This document shows, in pieces, positions 44,024 to 56,564 of a stretch of DNA of 64,000 bases (within the stretch, counting starts at the first letter, position 1; the number at the start of each line of letters is the position of its first letter). The notes beneath the pieces are model-generated. The model ran no database searches. It was not told the DNA's origin and saw nothing but the letters and a program-made list of their open reading frames with translations. The translations under genes were made by a program, and so were the position numbers. Origin of the DNA: Pinus tabuliformis (lineage: Eukaryota > Streptophyta > Pinopsida > Pinales > Pinaceae); contig CM062818.1 in assembly GCA_031772625.1 (NCBI GenBank), forward strand, positions 1,682,244,167 through 1,682,308,166. Direction: 5' to 3'.

Positions 44024-47000
44024 TGTTACCCACCATTTTGTGGTTAATATCCCTATGAGAAATTTTTTCTCTGAGATGGTCCTCAGTCAGCAGCCAATAG
44101 CTCCTTGCAACCACTAGCTAGCTCATTATGCCTTTTCTATGCCACCTGAGCCAACCATGTGGTCCCTCACCCATCTTCCATGATTGTATGTTTGAAGGTG
44201 GGCCTCCCAAACCTAATGGTACGCCTTTCCATTTGGTAATTGAGTATTGTATTTTTCTTATCATGGACACTTCTGGGCACAGATTAATGGGGGGATTTGA
44301 CGGAAAGAATGGAATGGGTCTATCTTTCTGTCTCCTAGACCCCTTTTAGGAATTAACCTTCGATTCTAGTTGCATGGGATCTATTTTACTGACCATTTGG
44401 CATTAAGGATGGTATTTCATGGGAAACCTCGATTTTAGTTGCGTGGTCCTGCTCCCTTATCTGCTTATATTACCCTCTTTTCACTCATTTTTACCCCATT
44501 CATCATTTCTCCCACCTGGGTCCGCATTCCTCCATTGGGTCTATGCAGGATTAACTTGCCCCTTACCCTTGCCCACACCTTGGGTCATGGCTTGGAACGA
44601 AGCCTGGAGGTTGATGCAACTAAAAAGAAAGATAAAAGCATATATGGCCACATTCAACATGAAAAGGCACCACAAAATGAAAAATATGGTTCGGACAGAC
44701 ACATTTAACACGTGGGAAAAATCCAATACATGAGATCTACCCCATCATCATGGCCATCACTCTGGTTCCTACAAGATCTACGAGCCTCCTTAGGAAGCCA
44801 TGATTGTCCCAAAACCTGGTGGGAAATGAATTGACCCACCTTAAAAGGGGGTATTCACTGCTATATATTGTACATCATGCTCTTACCCCTTAAGCCCAAG
44901 CAGTTAATCAAAGAAAATCATAAAAAGGCATATAAAGAAGGTTGGAAAAATCAAGGTCAGGGTACCTCACGCACCATGATTACTCCCACCTATACATTAT
45001 AAACCCAAGTGTGGGCTTCCCTCTTATTAGCTACCCTTGTACCCCAACATGTGACCCAGGGCTACCCCTTCTCATTCCCCACTTCATTCACCTATCCATC
45101 ACATGCCACCACCTTTTGAAGGATGTACCTTGACTATATTATCCCCTTTAGAAGTAGAAATCACCTAATAGGATCATTGGTTAACCCCATTGGGAGTATA
45201 GGAGATATTGGCACATCTTAAAGCTCATTATGGAAGGGCAGGGCATTATGAAGTGCGTTGTGGACCATGATTGGTAAGCTCATTTAATCAATTTCTCTAA
45301 TGACTTGTTGTACTGGAAGGGTAGGGGACGCATTGGATCTTATGCAGGATTGCAGATGGTCTCCATTTTGGGTTTGGTCTCCCTATACGAGGTCCTAATC
45401 CTCTAGAGGGCTACATTGGCACATGTATAGTGTGTGTTGAGAGCCATGGGCCTCCATAGCAACATACAACCTTCTATGGATCGCCATAGCCATTCAGAGA
45501 TCGCTTGTGGTTCACTTATGGGACGAGGAAGATGCACCTGATCCATCATGCCTAGCTGGCCCTAGATTTGCACCATACACATGGTAGATGATCCGGGACT
45601 TGCACGATGATGTGGCATCACCTACACCATCATCCTAGACCTTGCAAACAATTTCTAGGCATCTTCGATTTGATTGGAGACCCATGAGAACACTTGTGTG
45701 CCCCCACATGTCATTTAGAGCACCACGGGTTATTACAAGGGGCCAACCCCTTGTCCACTACTTTTGAGGGTCCTATTCTTCATAGTGGCACCCACGGAAC
45801 TCATTAGGCCTCTTAGAGGGCCCTATGACATGCATATATTATTATTTGCCCTCTTGAGAGGCCTACTTTTTCATTCATGAGCTAGTTTGGTGGGCTTGTC
45901 ACCAAAAATTGAATTATTAGAACATTATTTTATTTTTGGGGCTTATGTAGGCTAATGAGGATAATTTGAACTCATAAGTTGTGTATAAATACAAGTGAGA
46001 TGAGCTCATTTTCTCATCATCACTTTGGTTGGGATAATTTCTCTCTCTTGATATTTTCACACTTTTTCTAGAGGATGAATTGGAGCTTTATGGATGAATT
46101 TTGATGTCTGGATATTGATTTATCTTCTCTTGGAGATTCTCTCTTGTCAATTGTGAATGACTGGATATACTCTATTACATGTAAGTACATGATTTTAATG
46201 TTATTCTTGTTTACTTTTGTCATATATGTTGGATTGGGATTTTTGTTGTTCTAGGGCTAATTGTTGCATGCATTTACTACTTAAAATGGTGGAATTTGTC
46301 TCTATTGTAGCATCTCTCAATGTACGGGCCATGTAATATGAGTGAAATATCCTAGGGGTAATTATATTAATGAATTTGACCTTGATAATCCATTCCTTTT
46401 GCACATTGAAGTATTAAATCTTCAAGGTTGCTTCGTCTTGACTTAGAAGGCTAGCGAAGTGATCTTGAGGCCTCCTTGACTGGGAACCAAGAAATCCTAC
46501 TCATATTCATCATAGACTCCATTATCCCAAAGATTAAGACACTAATCTACCAAGGTTGGTCACTAAAAATCATATTCTTTCACCTCCTTCCAAGTCTAGC
46601 CAAGTTGGGTTACACAGGGCATCAATTTCCCGATAAGCTTGCCACCAAAAAAGTTTGATATTCTAGGGTCCCCCTCACTGTCCTTTCCTCAAGCTCTCCT
46701 CCAATTTTGATGCCATTCCGATGGTGGAATTGGGAGAAAATCCAAACCCTAGCTCCGGGATCAAAACTTTCCCTACCATCCCCAAGGCCAGTACCTCATA
46801 GGGTCAAAACAACATCTTCAAGTGAAAATTATTTCTTTGATCCTTCCCCACCTTTATCTAGGATAAGAATATCACTAGTTGCTACATTCTTTCCTCCTAC
46901 CCTAGACTGGGTTCACTTGGCCTCGTGTGGTCCCGCTCCTTTGAAATATCATTCTTCAAGAACCATCTGGGATACGAATTCTAACAAAGATTTTAGGGAT

Positions 47001-47333
47001 TATGGAACTCCTTCACAAGTCTTATCCCATAAACCTAACCCTCAAATCCTCTCTTCCTTTCCCTAGAATACATAGTACCTTGCTTAGAAAGCAAGCAAGC
47101 TCCATCCTTCAAACTCTTCTGGGAAAGGGTTTATTTGGGTCACTCATATCCATTGACTTATCTTTCATTGGTGACTCCATACATATCGGGTCTCCTCCCA
47201 TCGATGAAAGTCTGTAAATAGAAGGGAGTCTTAGTTGAGGTGACAGTGGGCTAAGTCTCCATTTGTTGCCCTTGGCCTAACATTTTCCCTTTAGGGATCC
47301 CCTTTAGGTCCCCTACTAGTTTGAGCGGTAACA
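44024..47333 (+). repeat. 3' LTR of T1
   Basis: 3,310 bp, from TGTTACCCACC to GCGGTAACA, about 90% like the 5' LTR by eye, with scattered substitutions and few indels. Confidence 0.9.
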
Positions 47334-47639
47334 TATATATACTAATGAAAATGAACTATTTCATTGGCTTCAGTATGCATCTTTGATTTCATGATTGTTA
47401 TTTCTTTGTGAACTATTTTGCAAGATAATTAACGATTATTTTAGATATATGCACGTGTCTTTATTAAGATATTACTATTAATTTTCTTCTAATGACTCAC
47501 TTTCTATTTTTTGTCCATGAAAGAACCTTTATACACATTGCAATTGAGTACTTCACAAGGTTGACTTACTTGGTTATCTTGAAAGTCTATACATTCTCTC
47601 TTTTGTTTTTTATTGCAGCTAAGGAAAATCATTAAGATT

Positions 47640-49800
47640 ATGGCAGTCAGGCCTATTTTTTGGATGGGGCTCCTACTCCAAACAAAATGAGGTCTAGTTG
47701 GGAATTCATATCTGGGATACCCCTTATATGTTGGCAACTTCTAGCATTGTCAATATTCTGGAGCTAGAAGGAGGGAAACTAGTTTATGGCTGGTAATTCA
47801 ACACACCCACATTAAAACCTTCAGTTCAAGGTAGCAATTATCCAAGTCCAACTCTAACCCACATCTCTGAGAAGGAAGTGTCATTCCATCAAAGTCTGGA
47901 CTGTGATTATGAGGTCACTTATGAGCAACTCTGGAGGATTTGACCCATTACTTTCTAGTTTGCAAGATCTCTTGGATTACTCCCTATTACATATGTTCTT
48001 CCTCATAAGCAATTAAGGAAAGAGACAACCCGCCTTGGTGTTCTAGTTTCTTTAGTGGAAGATTTGGCTATTGCTACCCTTGAGGATTTGGTTGACTCAC
48101 TTGAAGAATCTTTTCATTAAGGGGATATTCCACCTCCTATTGGAGAAAATATGGAGGGATATGGGGAGTACTTTCATTTTTTAGATGATAAACAATCGAG
48201 GGACGACGAACAACCAAATGATAATAGAAATATGAATAGTGAATGAGAAGAGTATTCAGAAATAGAGAGTGAGGAGGAGGAGGAAATTGAAGACATGGTT
48301 AATGACCAATTGGATTGGATGGCCTAAGCGCCTCTTGCTCATTCGAGGAATCTTCATTGCTTACTTAAGCACCTAGAAAAGTTGCTTACAAAGTTTGATC
48401 CAGATAAGAAGACAAAGGCTAAAGATCACATTAACGACTTCTACTTGCATCTAAGGATGTTAGAGGTATGTTATGATGATGTTGCTTCTAGATTAATTGT
48501 GTACACTCTTGAGGGTAGAGCGTCAGTATGGTACCATAACCTTCCACCAAATTCAGTCCATAATTAGAGGGAGTTTAAGCAGTTGTTCTGAGAAAAATTT
48601 GTTGATGATAAAACTCCTGCCATGTTACTTAAATAACTCGACAACATAAAGATGGGGGACAAGGAAAAGGTTAAGGATTTTAATCAGATATTTACTCACA
48701 TTTTGAATAAGTTCCCCACTAATGTGCAACCTCATTATTAAACCAATAAGGATTATTACATTGTTGCCTTGCTTACTAATATTTTTGTCTTTGTGAAAAG
48801 AGTTGTGAAAGAAACATTGTCTCTTAAATTTGTAGAAGCAATAATTGTCGAAAAGGACATAAGATCTATTGGAGTCATTACTGATCAGGAATATTCAAAG
48901 GACTCCAAGGACACTGGGAAAAAGTATTCAGCCTCTTCTACTAAAACTAAAGAGAAGGATACTTTTGACATGGAAAGCTTGATTAAGTCCTTGAAGTTAC
49001 TGACTAACGAAATATCTGAGCTCGAAAGGAAGTCAAGTGAGTCATCCACCAGTTATAAGTCCTTTAAGATGATTTTTAAGAAGAACATTGATCAAATGAC
49101 CAAGTATGCACAAATATCTAATGTTGTATGTAGTGTTAAGAACTTGGGAATGGATAATTATTGTACATTTCATCAAGAGTCACACTCTGAAAAAACATGC
49201 CCATAATGAAAAAATAATATGAATGATGTGGTTTCTAATGTCATAAAAAACCTATCAACAGAAGAGCCTTCAGAACAAACAAAGGAGGTTAATGATCCAG
49301 CCTCAATGGAGGAAAATAAAAGTGTTGGTTATTTTGTTTTCACATTTGATCTTATTTAGAATAACGATCAACAAGGTGCTAGTGAGCCCCCAATGAGTGA
49401 AGCTCCTCCATAATAACCGACTAAGCAATACAATCTGAGGAGAAAGGGATCGATGCCTGAGAAAGACATAATGAAGCAATTGTTGAGAAATTTTTTACCA
49501 CCAAGCAATCAATCTCAAATCTCACAAACCAAATTCGGAAGTACCCAACCTTCTAAGAACACTTTTGGGAATAAAAAGAACAAGTCCATCACTCTTGAGT
49601 TGTCAATCAAGTTTCATCACCTACCACTTCAACACAACTTGCCAAGGATGAAGACATTTAGTATAACATCATTGAGCATATGAAGAAATCTTGTGTTAAT
49701 ATTTCCATCTATGAGATAGCAAAATTGGTAGGCCAATGTGTGGTGAAGTAAAATTATGAGATTGAACACAAACAATTCCTCTAGCCCGATAATGGGTCTA
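47640..49800 (+). pseudogene. Gypsy gag region
   Basis: The segment at about 48380-48720 reads DHINDFYLHLRMLEVCYDDV then a stretch ending ASVWYHNLP. It continues with EKFVDDKTPAMLL and VKDFNQIFTHILNKFP, the core of Gypsy gag. Downstream a C-x2-H-x5-H-x5-C knuckle-like CTFHQESHSEKTC (about 49160-49200) appears, then YNLRRKGSMPEKD (about 49430). A T-rich tract ending ATTGCAG lies at about 47619, upstream of the gag start. Several breaks are present; no pol is seen to the right. Confidence 0.7.
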
Positions 49801-49839
49801 GCCACAACCGATACATTCTATGGAAGATTTCCTTAGGTT

Positions 49840-50640
49840 AGAACCAATTAAGAGGGCCTACCTCTTAGTACACTTATCCCATTTGGTGATGACCTTGCTT
49901 GATCACTCCAGCTATCTCTCGTTTCCTTCTTCGAACACCTGAAACAAGTAAACAACAACAAACAACAAAAGTGATAATAGACAAATTGTAATTCAACCGA
50001 TATGACGATGTGCCGATATTTGGAACCTCCAATACACCGATACGTTGACATGCTAACCTCCGACATTCTGATCCCCAATGACTGGTATCCAGATTGTTGA
50101 TATCCCAAACCTCTGATATGTCGATATTCCTTCCTTCTTAAGGCTTCACAACCATGAACTTCAGCAGACCATATCTTTTGATCCAGGAATCCATTTCTGA
50201 ATTTCCACATATCGTAGGAAAACTTTTCCAGAGAACTTTGCATTGGATGGGGTCTGATGTAGTATTTGAGTACATTTTCTACATATGAGATGGATGTAAA
50301 TATTTCTACTCCTTGAATTTTCTTTACTTTGTGCTTGGGCAATTGAACTCTCAATCACCAAGGTGATCATTTTATGGCTTCTTCAGTAAGCCTGCTATTG
50401 TGATGATTCTCTACAAGAAGCCTGTAACTACCATGGATTTCCATCTGGACCATCACTCTAATCCTCATTTTTTGGCTTCTTTAGTAAGCCTACTACTGTG
50501 ATTATTTTCTATAAAGCACTTCAACAACCATGGGATTCCTCCCAAACACCCAATCATCATTCTGACCCTTGTTTGACATCAATTCCAACACTTACATAGC
50601 CACCCATTCACCATCAGATGTCCAACAATCTCCCCCTGAG
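49840..50640 (-). repeat. decayed LTR-like sequence (minus)
   Basis: On the minus strand, CCTCAGGGGGAGATTGTTGG at about 50640-50621 has the form of a Copia polypurine tract joined to an LTR start (TGTTGGACATC). The LTR would run left to about 49840. A 100-bp tandem duplication (50371-50570) lies inside it. A second copy of the LTR start-like sequence lies at about 50653-50700. Confidence 0.45.
50371..50570. repeat. 100-bp tandem duplication
   Basis: Copies at 50371-50470 and 50471-50570 share GGCTTCTT(C/T)AGTAAGCCT and TACTGTGAT-like blocks at about 75-80% identity. Confidence 0.7.
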
Positions 50641-50924
50641 GCAAGGCATCAATGCCAACACTTACACAACCACCCATTCAGCATAAAATGTCCAACAAAA
50701 ATATGAGTTGCAACTACTGCCTCTAATTGTTAGAATCACTCTTCTGGGCAAATCGAATTTTATGCACCCCTATAACTGAAAATCGAATTGTTGCCCCAAC
50801 AATTTGGCTTGCCTCTTTGAGCACTGTGTTGTCTCTAGAATTTCGGCCTGTTGCTCCTCCTGAGCAGCGAAATTATTTCTTCCACTTATGAGCTTCTCGG
50901 CTGATCACTTATGCTCTGATACTA
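50641..50924 (-). other. short interior next to minus-strand LTR
   Basis: No coding sequence seen. It ends with TAGTATCAGAGC on the minus strand (50924-50913), a decayed initiator-Met primer-binding site. Confidence 0.45.
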
Positions 50925-51470
50925 TGTGAAAATTCCAAAACTGGAATCCTATTGGAGCAACTGGAATTTATTTTTCTAATTGTTAATTATTTTAACAATT
51001 TATTTGCTATGACAAATATCAAATAAATCACACTGAAACCTTCACAAATAAAATACTACGGAAATAATAGCACTAGAATCTGAGAAAATACTAGCAAAAC
51101 CTAACTTCGGAAAATCAGTGCAGCAGTGAAGGATTTTATTATTATCCAGTAGTGAAAAATATGAGTACAATCTGGATGCCTAAAAATGGAATTCCACAGC
51201 ATGAAAATCTGGGAAAAATTACTGAAGGGTATTACCCTTCCTCCACAAGCAATCCTGACACAACTTACCTTCATAAAATTGGCCATCCAAACCCTAGCGT
51301 GAGCCCTTCTGCACTGCCTCTGGCCTGTCTCCCACACGTGTGGATCGAATCTACCCCTGATGAAGTCGTTCTTCCTATCTCTACTAAGGAAATCATCTCT
51401 CTGACTCTCTGGAAGACTTTCCTGGCCTTTGGAACTCAGAACGAATTTTTCCTCACCTAAATCAAACTTC

Positions 51471-51606
51471 CTTTCTGAATCAACTGTGTAGTCCTCTATG
51501 CTGCCTCACTGGGAATAATTAGGCCCTCTTGCTACTGCCTTTCTGAAGCAATTGTGTAGTCCTCTATGCTGCCTCACTGGGAATAACTTGGCCCTCTTGC
51601 TACTGC
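51471..51606. repeat. 68-bp tandem duplication
   Basis: Copies at 51471-51538 and 51539-51606 share GTAGTCCTCTATGCTGCCTC and most of the rest, with about five differences. Confidence 0.9.
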
Positions 51607-51663
51607 CTCTCCGGATCTAGATAACTTCCTCTGGATCACTGTCCCTTCCCCTCACTATCTCTT

Positions 51664-52548
51664 TGTATGTTTTTCTGTAGATTCAACACCTCAAGTAATT
51701 TTCTAAAACAAGAGACAAGAATCTACTCTACTCTTCTCAACAGAAACCAAAAATGATCGATGAAAACAATAAGCAGAAAGAGGAAGAATATCAATGGCAC
51801 ATAACACAATATTTCTCTGGGGAAAGCAACTGCTCAAAACCCCTACTATCTATATTGCATTAACCAAAAGATCTTATAAGAAAATACAATGCTTGTTCTC
51901 ACTAGAACAGTTTCTGCACAAGTATGATCTAACTCTCTGCCTCACAAGCAAGCTCAAGCCAACACTTAGCCAAATTTGTTGTCTGCCAAGCCCCTACTTC
52001 CTTTCGCAATTCCTAGAGGAATTAGCCCATATTTAATTGGGAAATCCTTCTTCCATAACTATGCAATCCAAACTTAGGTCCTCAACTGATTGCATGCACC
52101 ATCTGTACACCTCAGAAAATTATACAACTGATAATACACTATCCCTGCACTCTAGTCTCAACCGAGTCTTCCTCTAAACTAACATGCATGATTTATTTAT
52201 GAGTGAATCTTCAGTTAGCTGGTATGGCACTGAGGATGCATTGGTGCACCAACTCACTAGTAGACCTCTACTAGTTCCTCCAATAGTTAGAACTAGTTTA
52301 AATGACTATAACTCAGTTGGACTGAGTTATCTAATTACAACTCCAATGAACTCAATATGGACCCCTAAAATTTAGGGATCACACTTACATGACTCCAGAT
52401 AAACTTCCAACTCGAATTTCCAAATTCAATTAAGTCAATTTAACTTAATTAACTATTTACAAGTTGCTATGAGAATAGAATTCAATTTTAATTAACAATT
52501 TAATTCAAGGACAAATTAAATTGGAATTTATTGTTGCCATTTTTAACA
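51664..52548 (-). repeat. 3' LTR of C2
   Basis: 885 bp; on the minus strand it starts TGTTAAAAATGG at 52548 and ends near CATACA at 51664. The polypurine tract adjoins at 52549. Confidence 0.92.
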
Positions 52549-52560
52549 CTCCCTCTCAAC
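52549..52560 (-). other. polypurine tract of C2
   Basis: The minus strand reads TTGAGAGGGAG directly before TGTTAAAAATGG. Confidence 0.85.
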
Positions 52561-52639
52561 AAGAAAGGGATTATCATCTACCCCGATCCTGTCTTTGTGA
52601 AACTTGAATTTAAATCTTGACAATGCCTTTGTCAAAATG

Positions 52640-53175
52640 TCTGCATCCTGCTCCTCTGTGGGAATGTACTCCAACAACATAATCATCCTCTACACACAAT
52701 CTCGAAGATGATGATACCAGATATCAATATGCTTGGACCGATCATGAAAAACTAGATTTTCAGAGAGTTTGATACAACTCTGATTTTCACAATAAATCAT
52801 AGTTGGATTCATCTGTTGACCAAACAAACCAACCAGAATCTTCCTCATCCAGATAGCCTCACAAGCTGCTTGACTAGCAGCCATGTACTATGTCTTTGTT
52901 GAACTAAGTTCAACTGATATCTATTTCCTGTTGTACCAAGAAACAACTGTTGAGCCAATACTGAAGATCCCTCCTAATGTTCTCTTCCTGTTGGATGGAC
53001 TCCCTGCCCAATCTGCATCGGTGAAGCCTTGAAGCTTCACTCCCTCTATCCGACTGTACAACAATCCATATTGAGTAGTGCCTCTGAGGTATCTCAACAC
53101 ATGCTTGGCCGCCTTCCAATACATCTTGGTTGGCCTAACCATCGCTTGACTAAGTTGGTTAATTGCATAACACAT
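52640..53175 (-). pseudogene. C2 RNase H region
   Basis: CYAINQLSQAMVRPTKMYWK then VLRYLRGTTQYGLLYS leads to LQGFTDADWAGSPSNRKRT and GSTVVSWYNRK. ASQAACEAIWMRKIL and FHDRSKHIDI follow near 52700-52880. These are the usual C-terminal Copia pol motifs (D-ADWAG, EA-WL, R-KHI-I). Confidence 0.88.
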
Positions 53176-53179
53176 GTCT

Positions 53180-54060
53180 GGTCATGTGTTCACCAAATAC
53201 ATGAGTGAACCCACAAGCTGTCTGTAAACAATAGCTTCCACTACTTCACTTGAAGTAGCATCCTCCTTCCTCCAGTTACCTACTAGAGGAGTCTCCATGG
53301 GTTTATTTCTCTCCATGCGGAAGCCCCTGAGTATCTCGTTGGCATACTTTCCCTGAGAGACAAATAGTTCCCCATCACCTTGCCATACTTACATGCCCAA
53401 AAAGTAGTGCATGAGCCCCAAGTCCTTCATTTTGAACTCTCTTGCAAAATCCTATTTGCAAGACTTGATCAACTTATATCCACCTATCAGAATCAAATCG
53501 TTGACATATCAAACAATAATAAAAAATTTACCTTCCACCACAATATGGTACAGGTTTGCATCTGCTTCACTTTTGGTTAAGCCCAACCTGGTGAAGTAGC
53601 TATCGATCATGGTGTACCAAGCACGGGGTGCTTGCTTCAGCCCATACAATGCTCGCTTGAGTCAGCACACATGTGACTAATGGTCAAAGGTCTCAAAACC
53701 TTCATGTTGCTCAATATACACCTCTTCCTCAATCATGCCATTAAGGAAGGTTGTCTTTACATCCATCTAATGTATCTTCCAACCCATCTGCGCTGACAGT
53801 GCCAAAATGGATCTGATTGATGGGTACCTTGCAATAGGAGCAAAGGTGTCATCGTAATCAATCCCCTCTACCTGAGAAAAGCCTCGGGCCACAAACCTGG
53901 CCTTATGTTTCTCCACACTACCATATGTTGCTTGCTTTCCCTTGTAAATCCATTGGGAACTCACCACTGAATTGTATGCCGGTCTTGGGACCACATCCAA
54001 AACACTGTTACGAACAATGGAGTCATACTCCTCCACCATGGCATCATCCCAAACTAGTTA
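53180..54060 (-). pseudogene. C2 reverse-transcriptase region
   Basis: It opens with SSQWIYKGKQ, KARFVARGFSQVEGIDYDDTF and FAPIARYPSIRSILALSA, the standard Copia RT start. The palm and thumb parts downstream toward 53180 are decayed but in order. Confidence 0.85.
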
Positions 54061-54434
54061 TTGCACTGCCTCCTCAAAAGAAGATGGCTTTGTCTCAACA
54101 CATTCGCTCATAAGAGCTATGTATCTAGTGTACCTCTCAAGTGACCTCCTCTGCCTGCGTTGTGATGTGGGTGCTCCCACATTCTCTCTCGCATCATGCA
54201 ATAACCTATCAGCCTCTCTGGTGATCTTTCTCCCATCTTTGGAAGACTCTGCCTAAGTGGATGTCTCCACTCTTAGATCCTCTGCATGTGGTTGCTCCAC
54301 AACAATATGAGGTTCCTCCTTAGGAGCTAAAATCTCCTCAACTGCATGTAGCTGAAGCTCCCTCTCAAGGGAACATCTCATGGCCTTCTCTTCATTGAAT
54401 TTTACATCCCTGTGAACCACTATCATCTTGTTGG

Positions 54435-55270
54435 TTAAAAGTACACCTGATAGTTGTGAGGTGTATCAATGTACCCCAAAAATATCCCCAACTCTGTTGT
54501 CGGCTCAAGCTTCTTCCATGCATCTTTGGTCACATGGAAATATACCGATGATCCAAAAATCCTGAAGTGACCCACATCTGGTCTTTTCCCTGAGAAAGCC
54601 TCCTTTGGTGTACTCATCCCAAGAATTTGATGAGGGCTTTTGTTCTGCAAATAAATAGTTGTGTTGCATGCCTCAACCCACAAGTGTAGTGGTAGGCCCT
54701 GATCATGTAACATCGCCCGTGTTTCCCTACAATGCTTCTATTATTCCTTTCAACCACCCCATTCTGCTATGGGTTATGAGGTGTTGTCAACTCTCATCAA
54801 ATTCCTTTTGCCCCAAAAAATGTTTTAAACTCACTCGACACATACTCACCACTGTTATCACTCTTGAGAGCTTTAGCCTTCCTGCCAATATCTTTCTTGA
54901 CCAATGCTTTAAATTCACAAAAATTTGCAAAAGTTTGATCTTTCTTCTGCATGAAGAAGATCCAACATTTATGAGAAAAAACATCAACAAATATAACATA
55001 ATACATGTGCTTGGTTATGGATGTTGTTGAGAACGGTCCACACACATCTAAATGGACTCGATTAAGGATCACCTGTGCTCGACTGTCTTTTTTTTGAAAG
55101 GAAGCTTTGGTGTATTTTCCCAAAGTACACCCTTTGCATGTGTCAACTTGCTCTAGTGTACCTTTTAGAAGACGGTAGAAATTTGCTCCATGATTTTCAA
55201 AGCGCCATGATGCAAGTGACCCAACCGCCTGTAAACAATCTTCTACCTCCAACTTGTAGAGATTCTTCAC
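54435..55270 (-). pseudogene. C2 integrase region
   Basis: The HHCC end includes CKGCTLGKYTKASF. The core shows VHLDVCGPFSTTSI and LKSDNSGEYVSSEF (first and second aspartates). The post-core segment HDQGLPLHLWVEACNTTIYL then PDVGHFRIFGSSVYFHV is diagnostic for Copia. The region is broken. Confidence 0.88.
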
Positions 55271-55760
55271 TCAAATACCTATCCTCTTTACCTGTCCCGT
55301 GGCTATGTGACGAAGGAACACCTTTCCCTTACTAAAGATCACATCATAGCCTCTATCCTCCAACATGGCAACAAATACCAAGTTCTTCTTCAACCCAGGA
55401 ACATACATAACATATCTCAAAGTGAGGGGAGCACCCAACTCCCTCTGAAAGGTAATTGTACTAATCCCGATAGCACTATACCTCTCGTCATCACCCATCT
55501 CGATATGCATATGGAGATCCTTCTCCTCCAAGTCACTAAAGAGCTCCTTGTTACCAACCCTGTGGAAAGAAGCTCCATTGTCTAGGTACCATACACTACT
55601 CGTCATCGATGACACCATACATGTGATGAGGGTAAAGTCCAATTCGAATTGTGAGGCAAGAGCCTCACCTGCCGCTCCTGCTAAGGGCTTCTTCTTGGCC
55701 TTCTTGAGTGGAAAATTTGTAGAAAAATGTCCCAGCTCGTGACAATGAAAGCACTTGACT
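55271..55760 (-). pseudogene. C2 CCHC knuckle and protease region
   Basis: A CCHC knuckle CFHCHELGHF lies near 55725-55760. The protease follows with SVWYLDNGASFH, the Copia D-x-GA active site (here DNGAS), and then LRYVMYVPGLKKNLV, a typical protease end-to-integrase linker. Confidence 0.85.
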
Positions 55761-56500
55761 TTCTACATGTCCTTCTTCTTGCCTCCATGACAAGAATCCA
55801 ATTTGGAATGGGACGCCTTCCCCTTCCCTTCCTTTGCCTTACTCGCTAAGGCACAATTTTCCTCATCATCAATCTTTGATGAGGATCCATCTCTGGTATT
55901 CCTCTGAATCTCTTCCTACCCCAAATCTGACCACATTCTTTCCTAATATGGCGGCTTCTCCCTCCCATTGACAAAGTCTTGATAACTTTGCCAACTCTTG
56001 GGAAGTCCTAGAAGAACTAGGTTCACCATATCGTCCTAGGAAATAGTAATCCCAACACTTCCAAGCTCATCACGACAATGAGTGAACTTGGTCAAGTATT
56101 TTGGAATTGAGTCTCCCTTCTCCATTTTGATCTTTCTGAGTTTTTCCTTCAATGCCAACTTCCTATGGTCACTGCTTTTCTAAAATAGGTCTGTCAATGC
56201 CTTCCACATAGCATATGGAGTTTCCTTGCCATGGAGACTCGAGAAAATGTGGTCTCGAACTCCCTCAATGATAATATGCCTCGCCTTTACTACACACTTT
56301 CTCCATTCAGCTAGATCTTTAGAATCTAATGCTGGAGGCTTAGGAATGTCTTGATCAATGAATTCCTTGAGGCCATTGTCTTCCAACACTTCTTCCATCC
56401 TGTCCTTCTAGGCTATGTAATTCGAGTTGCCTTCCAAGGCATACTCAAGTCTCAAACAGTGGAAAGCCATTTTCCGACTCTGAAGTATGAACTGCAAATT
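55760..56500 (-). pseudogene. C2 gag region
   Basis: The translation includes LAEWRKCVVKARHIIIEGVRD then PYAMWKALTDLF, the Copia gag core (W-x-K-x-D, I-x-x-SL, A-x-x-MW-x-x-L). It is a fossil with several breaks. Confidence 0.8.
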
Positions 56501-56552
56501 TGAATTTCACTTGCACAACAAACTCGAAATCTCCTCTTCTATATTGTCTTAA

Positions 56553-56564
56553 GCTCTAATACCA
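56553..56564 (-). other. primer-binding site of C2
   Basis: The minus strand reads TGGTATTAGAGC, the initiator-Met site with one change, abutting the LTR. Confidence 0.88.

Larger units (their letters stand above)
38729..47333 (+). mobile_element. T1: gag-only element with 3.3-kb LTRs
   Basis: Two LTRs of 3,311 and 3,310 bp flank an interior of only about 2 kb. The LTRs begin TGTTACCCACC and end GGTAACA. The primer-binding site resembles the tRNA-Asp type used by the Athila/Tat group. The interior holds a gag-like N-terminus and an acidic region but no protease, RT or integrase. The candidate target duplication is TATAC/TATAT (one mismatch). LTRs differ at about 10% of positions by eye, so it is old (tens of My at slow conifer-like rates). 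It is broken, and it looks like a non-autonomous derivative of the TR-GAG/LARD kind. Confidence 0.85.

Noticed and set aside
44419-44733. 104-codon frame in T1 LTR, partly shared with the other LTR
   Set aside because: The frame is not conserved in length between the two LTRs, and changes do not favour silent sites on inspection.
49848-50354. 168-codon minus-strand frame
   Set aside because: It lies inside LTR-like sequence and owes its apparent repeats (YRHI, SGYQS) to degenerate DNA repeats around CGATAT; no domain is seen.
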